Shown here: positions 32,819-41,017 of the stretch, in pieces | How positions within the stretch are numbered: the stretch's first letter is position 1 | Layout: each line of letters starts with the position of its first letter | From: Thermoplasmata archaeon | Lineage (GTDB): Archaea; Thermoplasmatota; E2; JACPAO01; JAHFTW01 | Assembly (NCBI GenBank): GCA_023269235.1 | Contig: JAHFTW010000003.1 | Location: forward strand, 83,325-147,324 | DNA length: 64,000 bases | Direction of reading: 5' to 3' | Program-made: the position numbers and the translations under genes | Notes under the pieces: model-generated | The model's input: the letters and a program-made list of their open reading frames with translations, nothing else | Told to the model about the DNA's origin: nothing | Database searches by the model: none

Positions 32819-32886
32819 GCCGACCTTCAAACGAAGGTCGATCACGTTGGACGGCGGGGCGCTCGCTACGCTCGGCCCCGCAGGCC
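32819..32886 (-). repeat. 68-bp two-hairpin repeat, copy 2
   Basis: 65 of 68 bases match 4499-4566. It overlaps the last codons of the ncs6 gene, whose TAG stop lies in the loop of the GC hairpin, and abuts the orphan ncs6 end on its other side. Orientation relative to the preceding minus-strand gene is the same as in copy 1. Confidence 0.8.
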
Positions 32887-33828
32887 TGTCCCGTCGGAGC
32901 GCAACGAACACGCGATGCACCGCGCTCCGCTCGTCGGCTCCCCACAGTCCGGACATGATGACACCGCGATCCTCGGAAGCGCGGCCGCGAGGATGGGCTT
33001 GAGCCGGTCCTGCCCGCGCACCAAGGCGTGTCGCGTCCCGGGGTTCTGTTCCTCAAGCTGGACCAGCATGTCGCGAAGGAAGAACCGGTGGCTGCGCGCC
33101 GCGTACGGGCACTCGGCCTCGTCATGCAGCGGCAGGCCGTTCAGGACCGCGTAGAGCAGCACCTCCTTCTCGGGGATGTGGCGGAACGGCATGAGGCGCG
33201 GGACCAGTCCCGGGTGCCGTACTGCGTCCTCCTCAGTATGGGGTGCCAGCCGCGCGGCGCGGTCCAGGTCCCCCTTGAGGTGGTTCATGAGAATGGTCTG
33301 CGCCTGGTCGTCGAGGTTGTGGCCCGTCGCGATGGCGGAGCAGCCGAGCTCGCGCGCCAGCTTGTTCATGCCTAGGCGGCGGAACACGCCGCACGCCCCG
33401 CACGCAGGCCGTTCCTTTCCGTCGGCCTTCGGACCCGCCGTGCCGGCCGCGTAGTCGTCAATGCTGTAGCCAGCGAGGTCCTGGGTCTTGGCGAGGTGCC
33501 ATGGAACGCCCAACCCCTTGGTGACCCGCTCGCAGATGGCGAGCGACGAGGCGCGGTATCCTGCAATGCCTTCGTCCACGGTGACGGCCACGAGCTCGAT
33601 CTTGGGGTTGTCCTTCGTGGCGCCCGCCAGGAAATGGAGCAGGCTGACCGAGTCCTTGCCGCCGGAGAGGGCAACGGCGAGACGGCCGTCCGGGATGCGG
33701 CCCTGCCGCGTCAGCTCGTGCTTGGCACGCTCGTCGAAGAAGCGCAGGAAATGCTTGCGGCACAAGCTTGTGCCGGCATAGCGCAGGGTGATGACGGCGG
33801 GCGCGTCGCACTTGGAGCAGACCGTCAT
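32866..33828 (-). CDS. tRNA 2-thiolation protein, Ncs6/TtuA (PP-loop) family
   Basis: 320 residues. An N-terminal zinc motif CSKC at about 4-7 is followed by CRKHFLRFFDERAKHEL, then the PP-loop VALSGGKDSVSLLHFLAG near 50 that adenylates the tRNA uridine. Cys in ACGACGVFRR and CPYAARSHR are typical of the Fe-S-binding positions. The C-terminal zinc finger is CPDCGEPTSGARCIACSL. Substrate is the wobble uridine (Ncs6) or T54 (TtuA), not separable here. ATG 33828. The normal C-terminus is replaced by SDGTGLRGRA read from the 68-bp repeat, while a second diverged version of the finger's end lies beyond the repeat. Confidence 0.9.
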   Translation of the reverse strand: MTVCSKCDAPAVITLRYAGTSLCRKHFLRFFDERAKHELTRQGRIPDGRLAVALSGGKDSVSLLHFLAGATKDNPKIELVAVTVDEGIAGYRASSLAICERVTKGLGVPWHLAKTQDLAGYSIDDYAAGTAGPKADGKERPACGACGVFRRLGMNKLARELGCSAIATGHNLDDQAQTILMNHLKGDLDRAARLAPHTEEDAVRHPGLVPRLMPFRHIPEKEVLLYAVLNGLPLHDEAECPYAARSHRFFLRDMLVQLEEQNPGTRHALVRGQDRLKPILAAALPRIAVSSCPDCGEPTSGARCIACSLRSDGTGLRGRA

Positions 33829-33854
33829 CGCAGCATCGAGGCCGTGCAGGGCCC

Positions 33855-34232
33855 TTAAGGTTCGGGGAGGTCGCCCAGGCCGGGGGCGATCTTGCCTGGG
33901 CGGGTCACGAGGTAGAGCTCCTTCGCCACGAACAGTGCGCCGACGTAGCCGCCGATGGCGGCCCCGATGCGGACGTAGATGGCGAACCCTTCGCTCGACA
34001 GCGGCCACTGCACGATCTGCGGCAGGTCGCCCGCCGTGAAGGAGGCCACGAGGACGCCGAGGTAGAACAGGAACATCGCCCACGCCATGACCCGCAGGTT
34101 GCGGGCCGCCTTGCGGAGGTGGCCGAACGCCTCGCGTTGGAACGCCCGGACCTGGCGGTCGATGAAGGCCGCGAGGACGGGCGGTGCCAGCAGGAACACG
34201 GTGGCGACGAGGACGAGGGCCGGGCTTGCCAC
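33855..34232 (-). CDS. Membrane protein paired with the coiled-coil protein
   Basis: 125 residues with about three hydrophobic segments: ASPALVLVATVFLLAPPVLA at the start, LRVMAWAMFLFYLGVLVASF in the middle, and YVRIGAAIGGYVGALFVAKE near the end. A charged segment between helices 1 and 2 (DRQVRAFQREAFGHLRKAAR) is likely cytoplasmic. No family recognised. The GTG start overlaps the TAG of the coiled-coil gene by one base (TAGTG), so the two are translationally coupled. The open frame upstream is a shadow of the coiled-coil gene. Confidence 0.7.
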   Translation of the reverse strand: MASPALVLVATVFLLAPPVLAAFIDRQVRAFQREAFGHLRKAARNLRVMAWAMFLFYLGVLVASFTAGDLPQIVQWPLSSEGFAIYVRIGAAIGGYVGALFVAKELYLVTRPGKIAPGLGDLPEP

Positions 34233-35215
34233 TAGAGGAGACCTGCCTTCTGCAAGGTCAGCAGGTCCTCGGTCGAGAGCTTCTCGCCCGACTTGAACTT
34301 CTGGAAGACGCGCTCGGCGGCCTCCTCGTTCTGGGCCTGGCTCTGGTGGCTGCTGCGGCCCATTCCGCCCGAGGCGACCGACTCGGCGTCCTCGATGGCG
34401 TGGATGGCGTTGACGAACTCGATGTAGGCCTTGTGGATCTTGTCGGCCTCCATCTTGCTGACGACGAACTTCTCCTGCAGCTTGTCGGCCGACTTGCGCA
34501 GCTTGTCCGAGGTCTTGTAGAGCTTGATCATCGCGTCGTGCTCGGCCTGGGCCTTCTCGGCCATCTCGCCGACCTTGGCGTGCGACTTCTCGGCCTTCTC
34601 CTTGAGCGCCTCGGCCGTCTCGAGGGCGGACTTGAGCTCGGGGTTGGCGCGCAGGGCGGACTCCTTGGCCTTGAGGAGCTTGCCGATCTCCTTGAGGCGC
34701 TCCATGAGCGCCTTCTCCTTGGGCGTCGTGAGGACCTTCGTCATGTGGTCCATCTCGAGCTGGCGGGCCTCCTTCTTGAGCTTCAGGACGGAGTCGCCGC
34801 CGATGCCCTCGGGCATCTGCTCGCGGCGCAGCGCGTCGGCCGCCTTCTGGGACTCGTCGGCGGCCTTGTTGGCCTCGTCGCGCGCCTCCTTGGAGCGCTT
34901 GACGCCGTCGTTCATCTCGTCGCGGCGCTTCTTGTGCTCGTTGGCCTCGTTGACGAGGCCGCGGACCTGGGCGTTGAAGACGTCGCGCTCCTCGGCGTGC
35001 TTGCGGGCCTCGTCGTTGAGGCGGTCGCGCTCGCGGCGCAGAAGGTTGGCCTTCGACTGCAGCTCCTCCTTCTTCATGCCGGGCTTGGGGCCGAGCGGGT
35101 TGGGCTCGGCGGGGGCCTCGGGGGCGGCCGCGGCGGGGGCGGCGGGTTCGGTCGGGGGGGTCGCGTCGGTGGAGGGCGCGGGCTCGCCCGGCACCTCGAC
35201 AAGGGTGTCCGTCAT
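34232..35215 (-). CDS. Archaeal coiled-coil protein (COG1340-like)
   Basis: 327 residues. After a 55-residue Pro/Ala/Glu linker, residues 56-285 are almost continuous heptads of Glu, Lys, Arg and Leu (for example LQSKANLLRRERDRLNDEAR and AEALKEKAEKSHAKVGEMAE), a long alpha-helical coiled coil. The short C-terminus ends SGEKLSTEDLLTLQKAGLL. This matches an uncharacterised group of archaeal coiled-coil proteins (COG1340). ATG 35215 is preceded by CTGGTGACCACC with a GGTGA ribosome site; a GATATAG box is at about 35252-35258. The next gene, a membrane protein, overlaps its stop, suggesting a membrane-linked filament or tether. Confidence 0.8.
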   Translation of the reverse strand: MTDTLVEVPGEPAPSTDATPPTEPAAPAAAAPEAPAEPNPLGPKPGMKKEELQSKANLLRRERDRLNDEARKHAEERDVFNAQVRGLVNEANEHKKRRDEMNDGVKRSKEARDEANKAADESQKAADALRREQMPEGIGGDSVLKLKKEARQLEMDHMTKVLTTPKEKALMERLKEIGKLLKAKESALRANPELKSALETAEALKEKAEKSHAKVGEMAEKAQAEHDAMIKLYKTSDKLRKSADKLQEKFVVSKMEADKIHKAYIEFVNAIHAIEDAESVASGGMGRSSHQSQAQNEEAAERVFQKFKSGEKLSTEDLLTLQKAGLL

Positions 35216-35251
35216 GGTGGTCACCAGATTGTTTTCGCCGACCAATGCCCC

Positions 35252-35258
35252 CTATATC
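35252..35258 (-). promoter_or_regulatory. Box A (TATA) of the coiled-coil/membrane operon
   Basis: GATATAG read on the minus strand, about 40 bases before the ATG at 35215. It leaves a short leader with a GGTGA ribosome site. Confidence 0.5.
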
Positions 35259-35358
35259 ACGATACTGGCGCTTTTCCAGGAGGCAGAGGCCGTCGTACCG
35301 CCCTCGCGCCGAGGGCCCGGCGACAAGCCTTAAGCGCCTTCGTTGGCACCCCGCCGGC

Positions 35359-37260
35359 ATGAAGCTCGCCGCGGTGGCCCTCGCCGCCTTGACCCTCGGC
35401 GCCGTCCTGGCCGGATGCGCGTCCAAGAGCACACCCTCGACCTCCGGCGTCCCCGTCGGCGGCAACGGCCTCGTCTCCGTCTTCGACCGCCACCTGGAGA
35501 ACTTCCGCGTCCAGGAGGACCCGGCCTGCGTCGCCACGAAAGACAAGCCGTGCGACCCCGCCTTCTACAGCCACACGCTCGCCCCCGGGCCCTACAAGGT
35601 GCTCGCCGGCAAGCAGGTGTTCGTCCACGTGGACCTGCCCCTCACGGAGGGCGGCAACGCCCTCACCGGCAACGCGCAGATGAGCCTCGGCTTGTTCTTG
35701 CCCGAGATGCCGGGCTGCGACTGGACCGCCGCGAGCCTCCCGGACAACTGCAAGGTCCCCGTCGTCGGCGACGCGGGCCCCTACTACGCCTCCAGCACCG
35801 GCGTCGCGGAGCTGCAGACCGAGGGCGACTCCATCGTCACCGAGCCCGCCCACCGCCTGGGCGCTTTCCTCATCGAGAACCTCGTGCCCTACGGCTACGC
35901 GGTCGCGCAGATCTCTGTCTTCGGCACCGGCGACTCGAACCACTGCCAGGACCTGATGGGCACCGCCGAGCAGCTCGGGCTCGACGCCGTCGTCACCTGG
36001 CTCGGCACGCAGCCCTGGTCGAACGGCAAGGTCGCCCTCACCGGCCGCAGCTACGACGGCTCCACCCCCTGGGAGGCCGCCATGTTCGGCAACCCGCACC
36101 TCGCCACCATCGTCCCCATCTCGGGCCTCACCTCGCAGTTCGACCTCGAGTACCACAACGGCACCTCCGAGACGCGCGGCGCCGGCGTCCTGTACGGCCT
36201 CTACGCTGCCATGACCATTGACGGCGAGGCCTCCGACGCGCAGAGCATCGTCTGCCCCGACTACCTCACCGGCGGCCCCGAGGGCGTCAAGGCAGTCCTC
36301 GGCGGCGACCCGTCGCCGGCGGACCCGTACTGGTCGGAGCGCATCTTCCTCCCCCGCGCGCTCGCCAAGTTCGACGGCCCCATCTTCTTCATCCACGGCC
36401 TGCAGGACTGGAACGTGGACCCGCACATGATCTTCCCGGCCTACAACGAGTTCGAGGCTAAGGGCAATCCCGTGAAGGCCTTGCTCGGCCAGTGGTTCCA
36501 CAACTACCCGGACCGCCCCAGCGAGCACGTGCTGCAAGGCCCCGGCCGCGGCCAGGAAGCCTATCCCTACTCCGTCCGCTACGACTGGGCGCAGGACATG
36601 CTGGAGTGGTTCGACTGGAGCCTCAAGGGCACCGGCCCCCAGCCTGATCTGCACGTCGAGGTCCAGGACAACCAGGGCTTCTGGCGCGTCGAGTCCACCT
36701 GGCCCCCCGCGGGGCGCCTCGACTACCGCGCCCCCATCGCGGCCGCGGGCGAGACCGCCAACGACGGCACCGCCATCACGGCGGCCAACACGCTGCACTT
36801 CGACCTCGGCGTCCTCGACGCCGCGAAGGATGTCCGCATCTCGGGCCTGCCCCACCTCGACCAGTGGGTGACCCCCACCGGCCCCGGCGGGCAGATCTAC
36901 GCCATGCTCACCGACAAGGAGGCGGGCATCCACCTCGGCCACGCCATCATGGACCTGCGCTACAACCACGGCGGCCGGTCCCCCGGCGTCGTCGTCCCCG
37001 GCGTCGCGATGAAGGCGCACCTCGAGTTCGAGCCGATGGAGGCGCTGCTCCCCGCGGGCCACCACCTTGGCCTCGAGCTCTCGGCCACCGGCGAGGACTA
37101 CGTCGGCCCCACCGTGGCGGCCCCCGTCATCCTCGACCTCAGCGAGTCGCGCGCGGCCGACAATGGCGTGACCATGGGCCTCGCGTACCCGACCGCAGGC
37201 CAGTTCTTCACGCCCCCCGTCTGGTCCGGCGTCGCCACGGCCGGCCCGCCCCAGCCGTAA
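35359..37260 (+). CDS. CocE/X-Pro dipeptidyl-peptidase (S15)-like lipoprotein
   Basis: 633 residues. Signal peptide with lipobox VLAGC at about 16-20, then a mature part from the CocE/NonD S15 family. The nucleophile motif is LTGRSYDGSTPWEAA near 227, the Asp is in GLQDWNVDPHM near 350, and the His in QWFHNYPDRPSEH near 380, giving a Ser-Asp-His triad. The C-terminal 200 residues form the beta-sandwich domain of the family. It would act outside the cell on peptides or esters. ATG 35359 has CCTTAAGC at 35326-35333, about 28 bases upstream. Divergent from the coiled-coil operon. Confidence 0.85.
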   Translation: MKLAAVALAALTLGAVLAGCASKSTPSTSGVPVGGNGLVSVFDRHLENFRVQEDPACVATKDKPCDPAFYSHTLAPGPYKVLAGKQVFVHVDLPLTEGGNALTGNAQMSLGLFLPEMPGCDWTAASLPDNCKVPVVGDAGPYYASSTGVAELQTEGDSIVTEPAHRLGAFLIENLVPYGYAVAQISVFGTGDSNHCQDLMGTAEQLGLDAVVTWLGTQPWSNGKVALTGRSYDGSTPWEAAMFGNPHLATIVPISGLTSQFDLEYHNGTSETRGAGVLYGLYAAMTIDGEASDAQSIVCPDYLTGGPEGVKAVLGGDPSPADPYWSERIFLPRALAKFDGPIFFIHGLQDWNVDPHMIFPAYNEFEAKGNPVKALLGQWFHNYPDRPSEHVLQGPGRGQEAYPYSVRYDWAQDMLEWFDWSLKGTGPQPDLHVEVQDNQGFWRVESTWPPAGRLDYRAPIAAAGETANDGTAITAANTLHFDLGVLDAAKDVRISGLPHLDQWVTPTGPGGQIYAMLTDKEAGIHLGHAIMDLRYNHGGRSPGVVVPGVAMKAHLEFEPMEALLPAGHHLGLELSATGEDYVGPTVAAPVILDLSESRAADNGVTMGLAYPTAGQFFTPPVWSGVATAGPPQP

Positions 37261-37359
37261 GGCGCGCGACGCGACCAAAGCGCACACCTCATCAGGCCCT
37301 CACCGGATACCTTCAAATGGAAAGGGACCTGGCCGGCGACAACCAGGGATTCCAAACCC

Positions 37360-37914
37360 ATGCTTGACGACGCGACGGTGAAGCAGCTCCTCACGGCCTA
37401 CCACGAGGCCACGCGCGAGGAGGAGGGCACGCCCACGCCGCTCATGATCCTGCACGGCCTGCGCGAGGAGCTCACCATCCGCCCGCACATCGAGCTCCCG
37501 AGCGCCTACCACATGGCGCACTACCTGCACGAGTTCGTCGGCGAGCGCACCATCGGCATCACGGTCTGCGGCCGCTTCTTCAAGCAGATCGGCGACAAGG
37601 TGTTCCAGGGCACTCTCCTCTACCACGTGGACCGCATCGGCAGCCACCTCGTGCGCGGCATCAACGCCGAGACCAGCCTCTACACGGTGCTCGACGACTC
37701 GCCGTACTGGAACAAGTTCCCCTACGACTTCGACGAGGGCCCGCAGGACCCGGACCTCCCCATCGGCTACCACCCCGGCCCTGAGTTCGACGAGGCCGAG
37801 GCGGAGGTCGAAGGGGGCAAGGCCGCGGACAAGCCGATGGTCTCCCTCAAAGGCCCCGACGACGAGGACGACGACGACGGCGACGACGAGGACGACGGGG
37901 AGCTCGAACCCTAG
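37360..37914 (+). CDS. Hypothetical protein with acidic tail, upstream partner of ABC-F
   Basis: 184 residues. The globular part (1-135) has no motif I recognise: DDATVKQLLTAYHEATREEE, a central FVGERTIGITVCGRFFKQIG, and YTVLDDSPYWNKFPYDFDEG. The C-terminus is a run of Asp/Glu (DDEDDDDGDDEDDGELEP) that would repel nucleic acids or bind basic proteins. The TAG stop is directly followed by the ATG of the ABC-F gene with no gap, so the two are translated together and may act together on ribosomes (inference). Confidence 0.75.
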   Translation: MLDDATVKQLLTAYHEATREEEGTPTPLMILHGLREELTIRPHIELPSAYHMAHYLHEFVGERTIGITVCGRFFKQIGDKVFQGTLLYHVDRIGSHLVRGINAETSLYTVLDDSPYWNKFPYDFDEGPQDPDLPIGYHPGPEFDEAEAEVEGGKAADKPMVSLKGPDDEDDDDGDDEDDGELEP

Positions 37915-39717
37915 ATGCAACCCCTGGTGAAAGCCGAGGACCTGCACCTCAGCTATGGCCCCACGCACGTCCTGCGCGGCGCGAGCTTCCTCATCCACCC
38001 CGGCGACAAGATCGCCCTCGTCGGCCCCAACGGCGCCGGCAAGACCAGCCTGTTCAAGCTCCTCACGGGCGCGCGCCAGCCCGACCTGGGATCCATCGAG
38101 TTCAGCCGCGACCTGCGCATCAGCTACCTCGCCCAGGTCCCTGACATCCCCGGCACGACGCCGGTGCTGGAGCTGCTGAGCCAGCCGAGCGCCTCCGCGA
38201 ACAAGCTCGCCGCCGAGGCCGCGGAGCTGGAGGCGTGGATGGCGGACCCGGCCGCGTGGGACCAGCCGGACGCGCAGGAGAAGATGGCGCGGTACTCCGA
38301 GGTCCAGACGCGCCTCGCCGAGGAGAAGGCGAAGGGCAAGGCCACCGACTCCCCGCTCCTCAACGACCTCGGGCTGCCCGAGGAGACGCTGGAGGCCACG
38401 TTCGGCAGCCTGTCGGGGGGCGAGCGCAGCAAGGTCCTGCTCTGCAAGGCGCTCTCGTCGGCGAAGGACACCGACCTTCTCCTGCTCGACGAGCCGACGA
38501 ACCACATGGACATCCCGACGGTGGAGTTCATCGAGCAGTACCTCATGGACCTCAAGGGCTCCGTCATCGTGTCGGCCCACGACAAGTACCTCCTCGACAA
38601 CGTGGCCGACCGCGTCTTCGAAGTGGACAACCGCCAAGTCTCGAGCTACACGGGCAACTACTCCAGCTACCAGGCGCAGCGCCGCGCCATGCAGACCGCC
38701 ATCGCGGCGAAGAAGGCGCGCAACTACCACGAGGTGCAGCGCCAACTGCGCATCATCGAGGAGCTCAAGGTCCGCAACAAGTTCGACGCCCAGGTCCGCA
38801 GCCGCCGCACGCGCATGAAGACCATCGAGGAGGTCACGGAGGTCGCGCCGACGCACCGCAAGAACTTCCGGCTCCTCTTCAGCACCGAGGCGATGCCGCG
38901 CGAGTGCATGAAGCTCGAAGGCGTTGCAAAGTCGTTCGGGGACCGCACGCTGTTCAAGGACGTCGAACTGGAGATCGAGGGCGGCGACCGCATCGGCCTC
39001 GTCGGCCCCAACGGCTGCGGCAAGTCCACCTTCCTCAAACTCCTGACGCAGAAGCTCGCGCCCGATGTCGGCAAAGTCGAGAAGAAGCCCGGCGTCTTCA
39101 TCGGCTACTTCGACCAGCACCACGAGACGCTGAACCCGGAGCGCAAGCTCATCGAGGAGGCGCAAAGCCTGCGCGACCCGCCACCGCCCGACGAGTGGAG
39201 CCGTGGCCTCCTCGGCCGCTTCTTCTTCTCGGGCGACGAGGTGTTCAAGCGCGTGCGTGAGCTCTCCGGGGGCGAGCGCGCCCGCCTGGCCTTGGCCAAG
39301 TTCATCGTCGGCAAGCACAACATGCTCATCATCGACGAGCCGACGAACCACTTGGACCTCGAGTCGCAGGAGATCGTCGCGACAGCGATGAAGGAGTACG
39401 AAGGCACCCTCGTCGTGGTGAGCCACAACCGTAGTTTCCTTGACCAGGTCTGCAACAAGACCGCCATCATCGCGCACCGCCGCATCGGCCTCTTCCCAGG
39501 CAACTACTCCGAGGCCTCCGAGACGAAACGGTTCCAGGAGTTCGTCCAGTCCGGCGCCAAGGGCCGTTACAAGGTGCTGCGCGCCTTCAAGGACTGGGAG
39601 CGCGACCAGCGCTGGCACCAGGGCGACACCATCACCGTCACCGGGTTGGAGACCCAAGCCTTCCGACGTCTGCTCAGGTGGGCTGAGTCGGAAGGGCGCA
39701 TTGAGCAGGTCCTGTAG
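37915..39717 (+). CDS. ABC-F family ATPase
   Basis: 600 residues with two ABC ATPase domains and no membrane segments, the layout of ABC-F translation factors. Walker A: LVGPNGAGKTSLF near 36 and LVGPNGCGKSTFL near 362. Signatures: LSGGERSKVLLCKAL near 164 and LSGGERARLALAKF near 450. Walker B with the trait sequence DEPTNHMD near 190 and DEPTNHLD near 476. The linker between the domains (about 240-300) is basic and helical (QRRAMQTAIAAKKARNYHEV), as needed to reach the ribosomal peptidyl-transferase centre. Members regulate or rescue translation. Follows the acidic hypothetical gene without a gap. Confidence 0.92.
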   Translation: MQPLVKAEDLHLSYGPTHVLRGASFLIHPGDKIALVGPNGAGKTSLFKLLTGARQPDLGSIEFSRDLRISYLAQVPDIPGTTPVLELLSQPSASANKLAAEAAELEAWMADPAAWDQPDAQEKMARYSEVQTRLAEEKAKGKATDSPLLNDLGLPEETLEATFGSLSGGERSKVLLCKALSSAKDTDLLLLDEPTNHMDIPTVEFIEQYLMDLKGSVIVSAHDKYLLDNVADRVFEVDNRQVSSYTGNYSSYQAQRRAMQTAIAAKKARNYHEVQRQLRIIEELKVRNKFDAQVRSRRTRMKTIEEVTEVAPTHRKNFRLLFSTEAMPRECMKLEGVAKSFGDRTLFKDVELEIEGGDRIGLVGPNGCGKSTFLKLLTQKLAPDVGKVEKKPGVFIGYFDQHHETLNPERKLIEEAQSLRDPPPPDEWSRGLLGRFFFSGDEVFKRVRELSGGERARLALAKFIVGKHNMLIIDEPTNHLDLESQEIVATAMKEYEGTLVVVSHNRSFLDQVCNKTAIIAHRRIGLFPGNYSEASETKRFQEFVQSGAKGRYKVLRAFKDWERDQRWHQGDTITVTGLETQAFRRLLRWAESEGRIEQVL

Positions 39718-39792
39718 GCGGTTAGTCGGTTCGTCGAAAACTCAAGGCCTTTCCAAGCAAGGATGAAATAGCGTGAGGGAAGGTGACGGGCC

Positions 39793-40746
39793 ATGCGTGC
39801 CCTCCTCGCCCTCGCGGCGCTGCTCCTTGTCGCCGTCGTGCCCGCCATCGAGGGCCAGACGGGGGTCCCCCCTCCATCGTTCGTCCTGAAGACGCCGACC
39901 GCGACGATGCAGGCCCTTCGCCCGGACCTGGACGTGTCGGATGTGTCCGTCCCGTGGACCTACTCTTTCAACAACGCCGTGACCCCGTTCCTGACGGAAG
40001 GCCAGTCGGCGACCCTGCGCTGGTCCCCGGTCGAGTGCAGCCACCCTGGCGTGGTCGCTCCGTCCCCGCCGGACGAAGTCATCCAGTTCACGACCGCGAC
40101 GGCCACCACCGGCCGCGTGGACGGCGTCAGCCACTTCCAGGTCCGCGTCGCCTCGGATGCCCCAGGCGAGCTCGCCATCACCTGCACCATCCGGGGCCAA
40201 GTCGGGAATGTGAACGGCATCATCCCGGCATCCTCCGTCGCCCAGGCGCCTTTCACGGTGGCCGCCCTCTACCGCGGCCTCCTCAGCGTGGACCGCCTGG
40301 ACGCCATCGTCCAAGGCGCCCCGGGCACCGTCCTGCCGTTCCGCCTCAAGGTCACCAACCTCGCCAACTCCGAGACCAAGGTCCAGTTGCGCCTCGACGG
40401 AGCGCTGCCGACGGGCTGGAAGGCCGACATGGGCCCAGCGGTCGTCCTGGGCTCCAAGCTCAAGGGATCCAACGACACGGTGGCCGTGGCCACGGTCCAC
40501 GTCTCCGTCCCGGCCAACACCACCGTCCGCGAGGCCGCGCTCCGCTTCGTCGTCGAAGGCGGCTCGGTGAAGGACGACCGCGGGACCAGTCCGCCGGTGG
40601 TGGTGGTCGTCCTGGCCCGCGTCGCCGGGACCGCGCCCGCGAACAGCCAAGGTGCCACCCCTGGCAAGGTTGCCTCCGCGGCCGGCCCGCTCTTCGCCGT
40701 CGGCCTGCTCGCCGTGGCCGCCATCGCCCGCCGCCGCGCGGTGTGA
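39793..40746 (+). CDS. Secreted protein with C-terminal membrane anchor
   Basis: 317 residues. Signal peptide MRALLALAALLLVAVVPAIE, then extracellular beta-type sequence. Residues 170-265 look like an alpha-galactosidase-NEW3/CARDB-type domain (VLPFRLKVTNLANSETKVQL, LPTGWKADMGP). The end is a Pro/Gly linker, a hydrophobic helix GPLFAVGLLAVAAIARRRAV and Arg, the outline of an archaeal C-terminal sorting signal, though no PGF motif is present. ATG 39793 has GAAATAG about 27 bases upstream. No enzyme motif. Confidence 0.75.
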   Translation: MRALLALAALLLVAVVPAIEGQTGVPPPSFVLKTPTATMQALRPDLDVSDVSVPWTYSFNNAVTPFLTEGQSATLRWSPVECSHPGVVAPSPPDEVIQFTTATATTGRVDGVSHFQVRVASDAPGELAITCTIRGQVGNVNGIIPASSVAQAPFTVAALYRGLLSVDRLDAIVQGAPGTVLPFRLKVTNLANSETKVQLRLDGALPTGWKADMGPAVVLGSKLKGSNDTVAVATVHVSVPANTTVREAALRFVVEGGSVKDDRGTSPPVVVVVLARVAGTAPANSQGATPGKVASAAGPLFAVGLLAVAAIARRRAV

Positions 40747-40797
40747 GCCTCCCGCTTGCTTCTTGAAGGAGGGCCGAGTGGGCGAACGCACCCACCC

Positions 40798-40885
40798 GCC
40801 CCGTAGTCCAGTGGCCAAGCATCCAGGCCTTCGGTCCGGAGCAAGGCCGGCCAGGACTGGGGACTTTGGGTCTTCTTCCCAGAAC
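40798..40885 (+). pseudogene. tRNA-like debris upstream of tRNA-Gln
   Basis: It begins GCCCCGTAGTCCAGTGGCCA, nearly the same as the first 20 bases of the tRNA-Gln at 40886. Further on (40851-40870) GGACTGGGGACTTTG resembles that tRNA's anticodon arm. There is no T arm and no matching 3' acceptor strand, so it cannot fold as a tRNA. It looks like a decayed or rearranged partial duplication. Confidence 0.55.
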
Positions 40886-40958
40886 AGCCCCGTAGTCTAG
40901 TGGCCAAGGATAGGGGACTTTGAATCCTTTGACGACGGTTCGAATCCGTCCGGGGCTA
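40886..40958 (+). tRNA. tRNA-Gln (TTG)
   Basis: Acceptor stem AGCCCCG/CGGGGCT pairs perfectly, discriminator A, no encoded CCA. Anticodon arm GGGGA-CTTTGAA-TCCTT gives anticodon TTG. The T arm is GACGG-TTCGAAT-CCGTC. No intron. It stands between a secreted-protein gene and gpmI on the plus strand and is preceded by a partial tRNA-like copy. Confidence 0.93.
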
Positions 40959-41017
40959 TTGCAGAGAAAGAAGGAAGGACGCGGAGAGGCTTAACCCGTC
41001 GTCGCGGTGGCGGCGTC

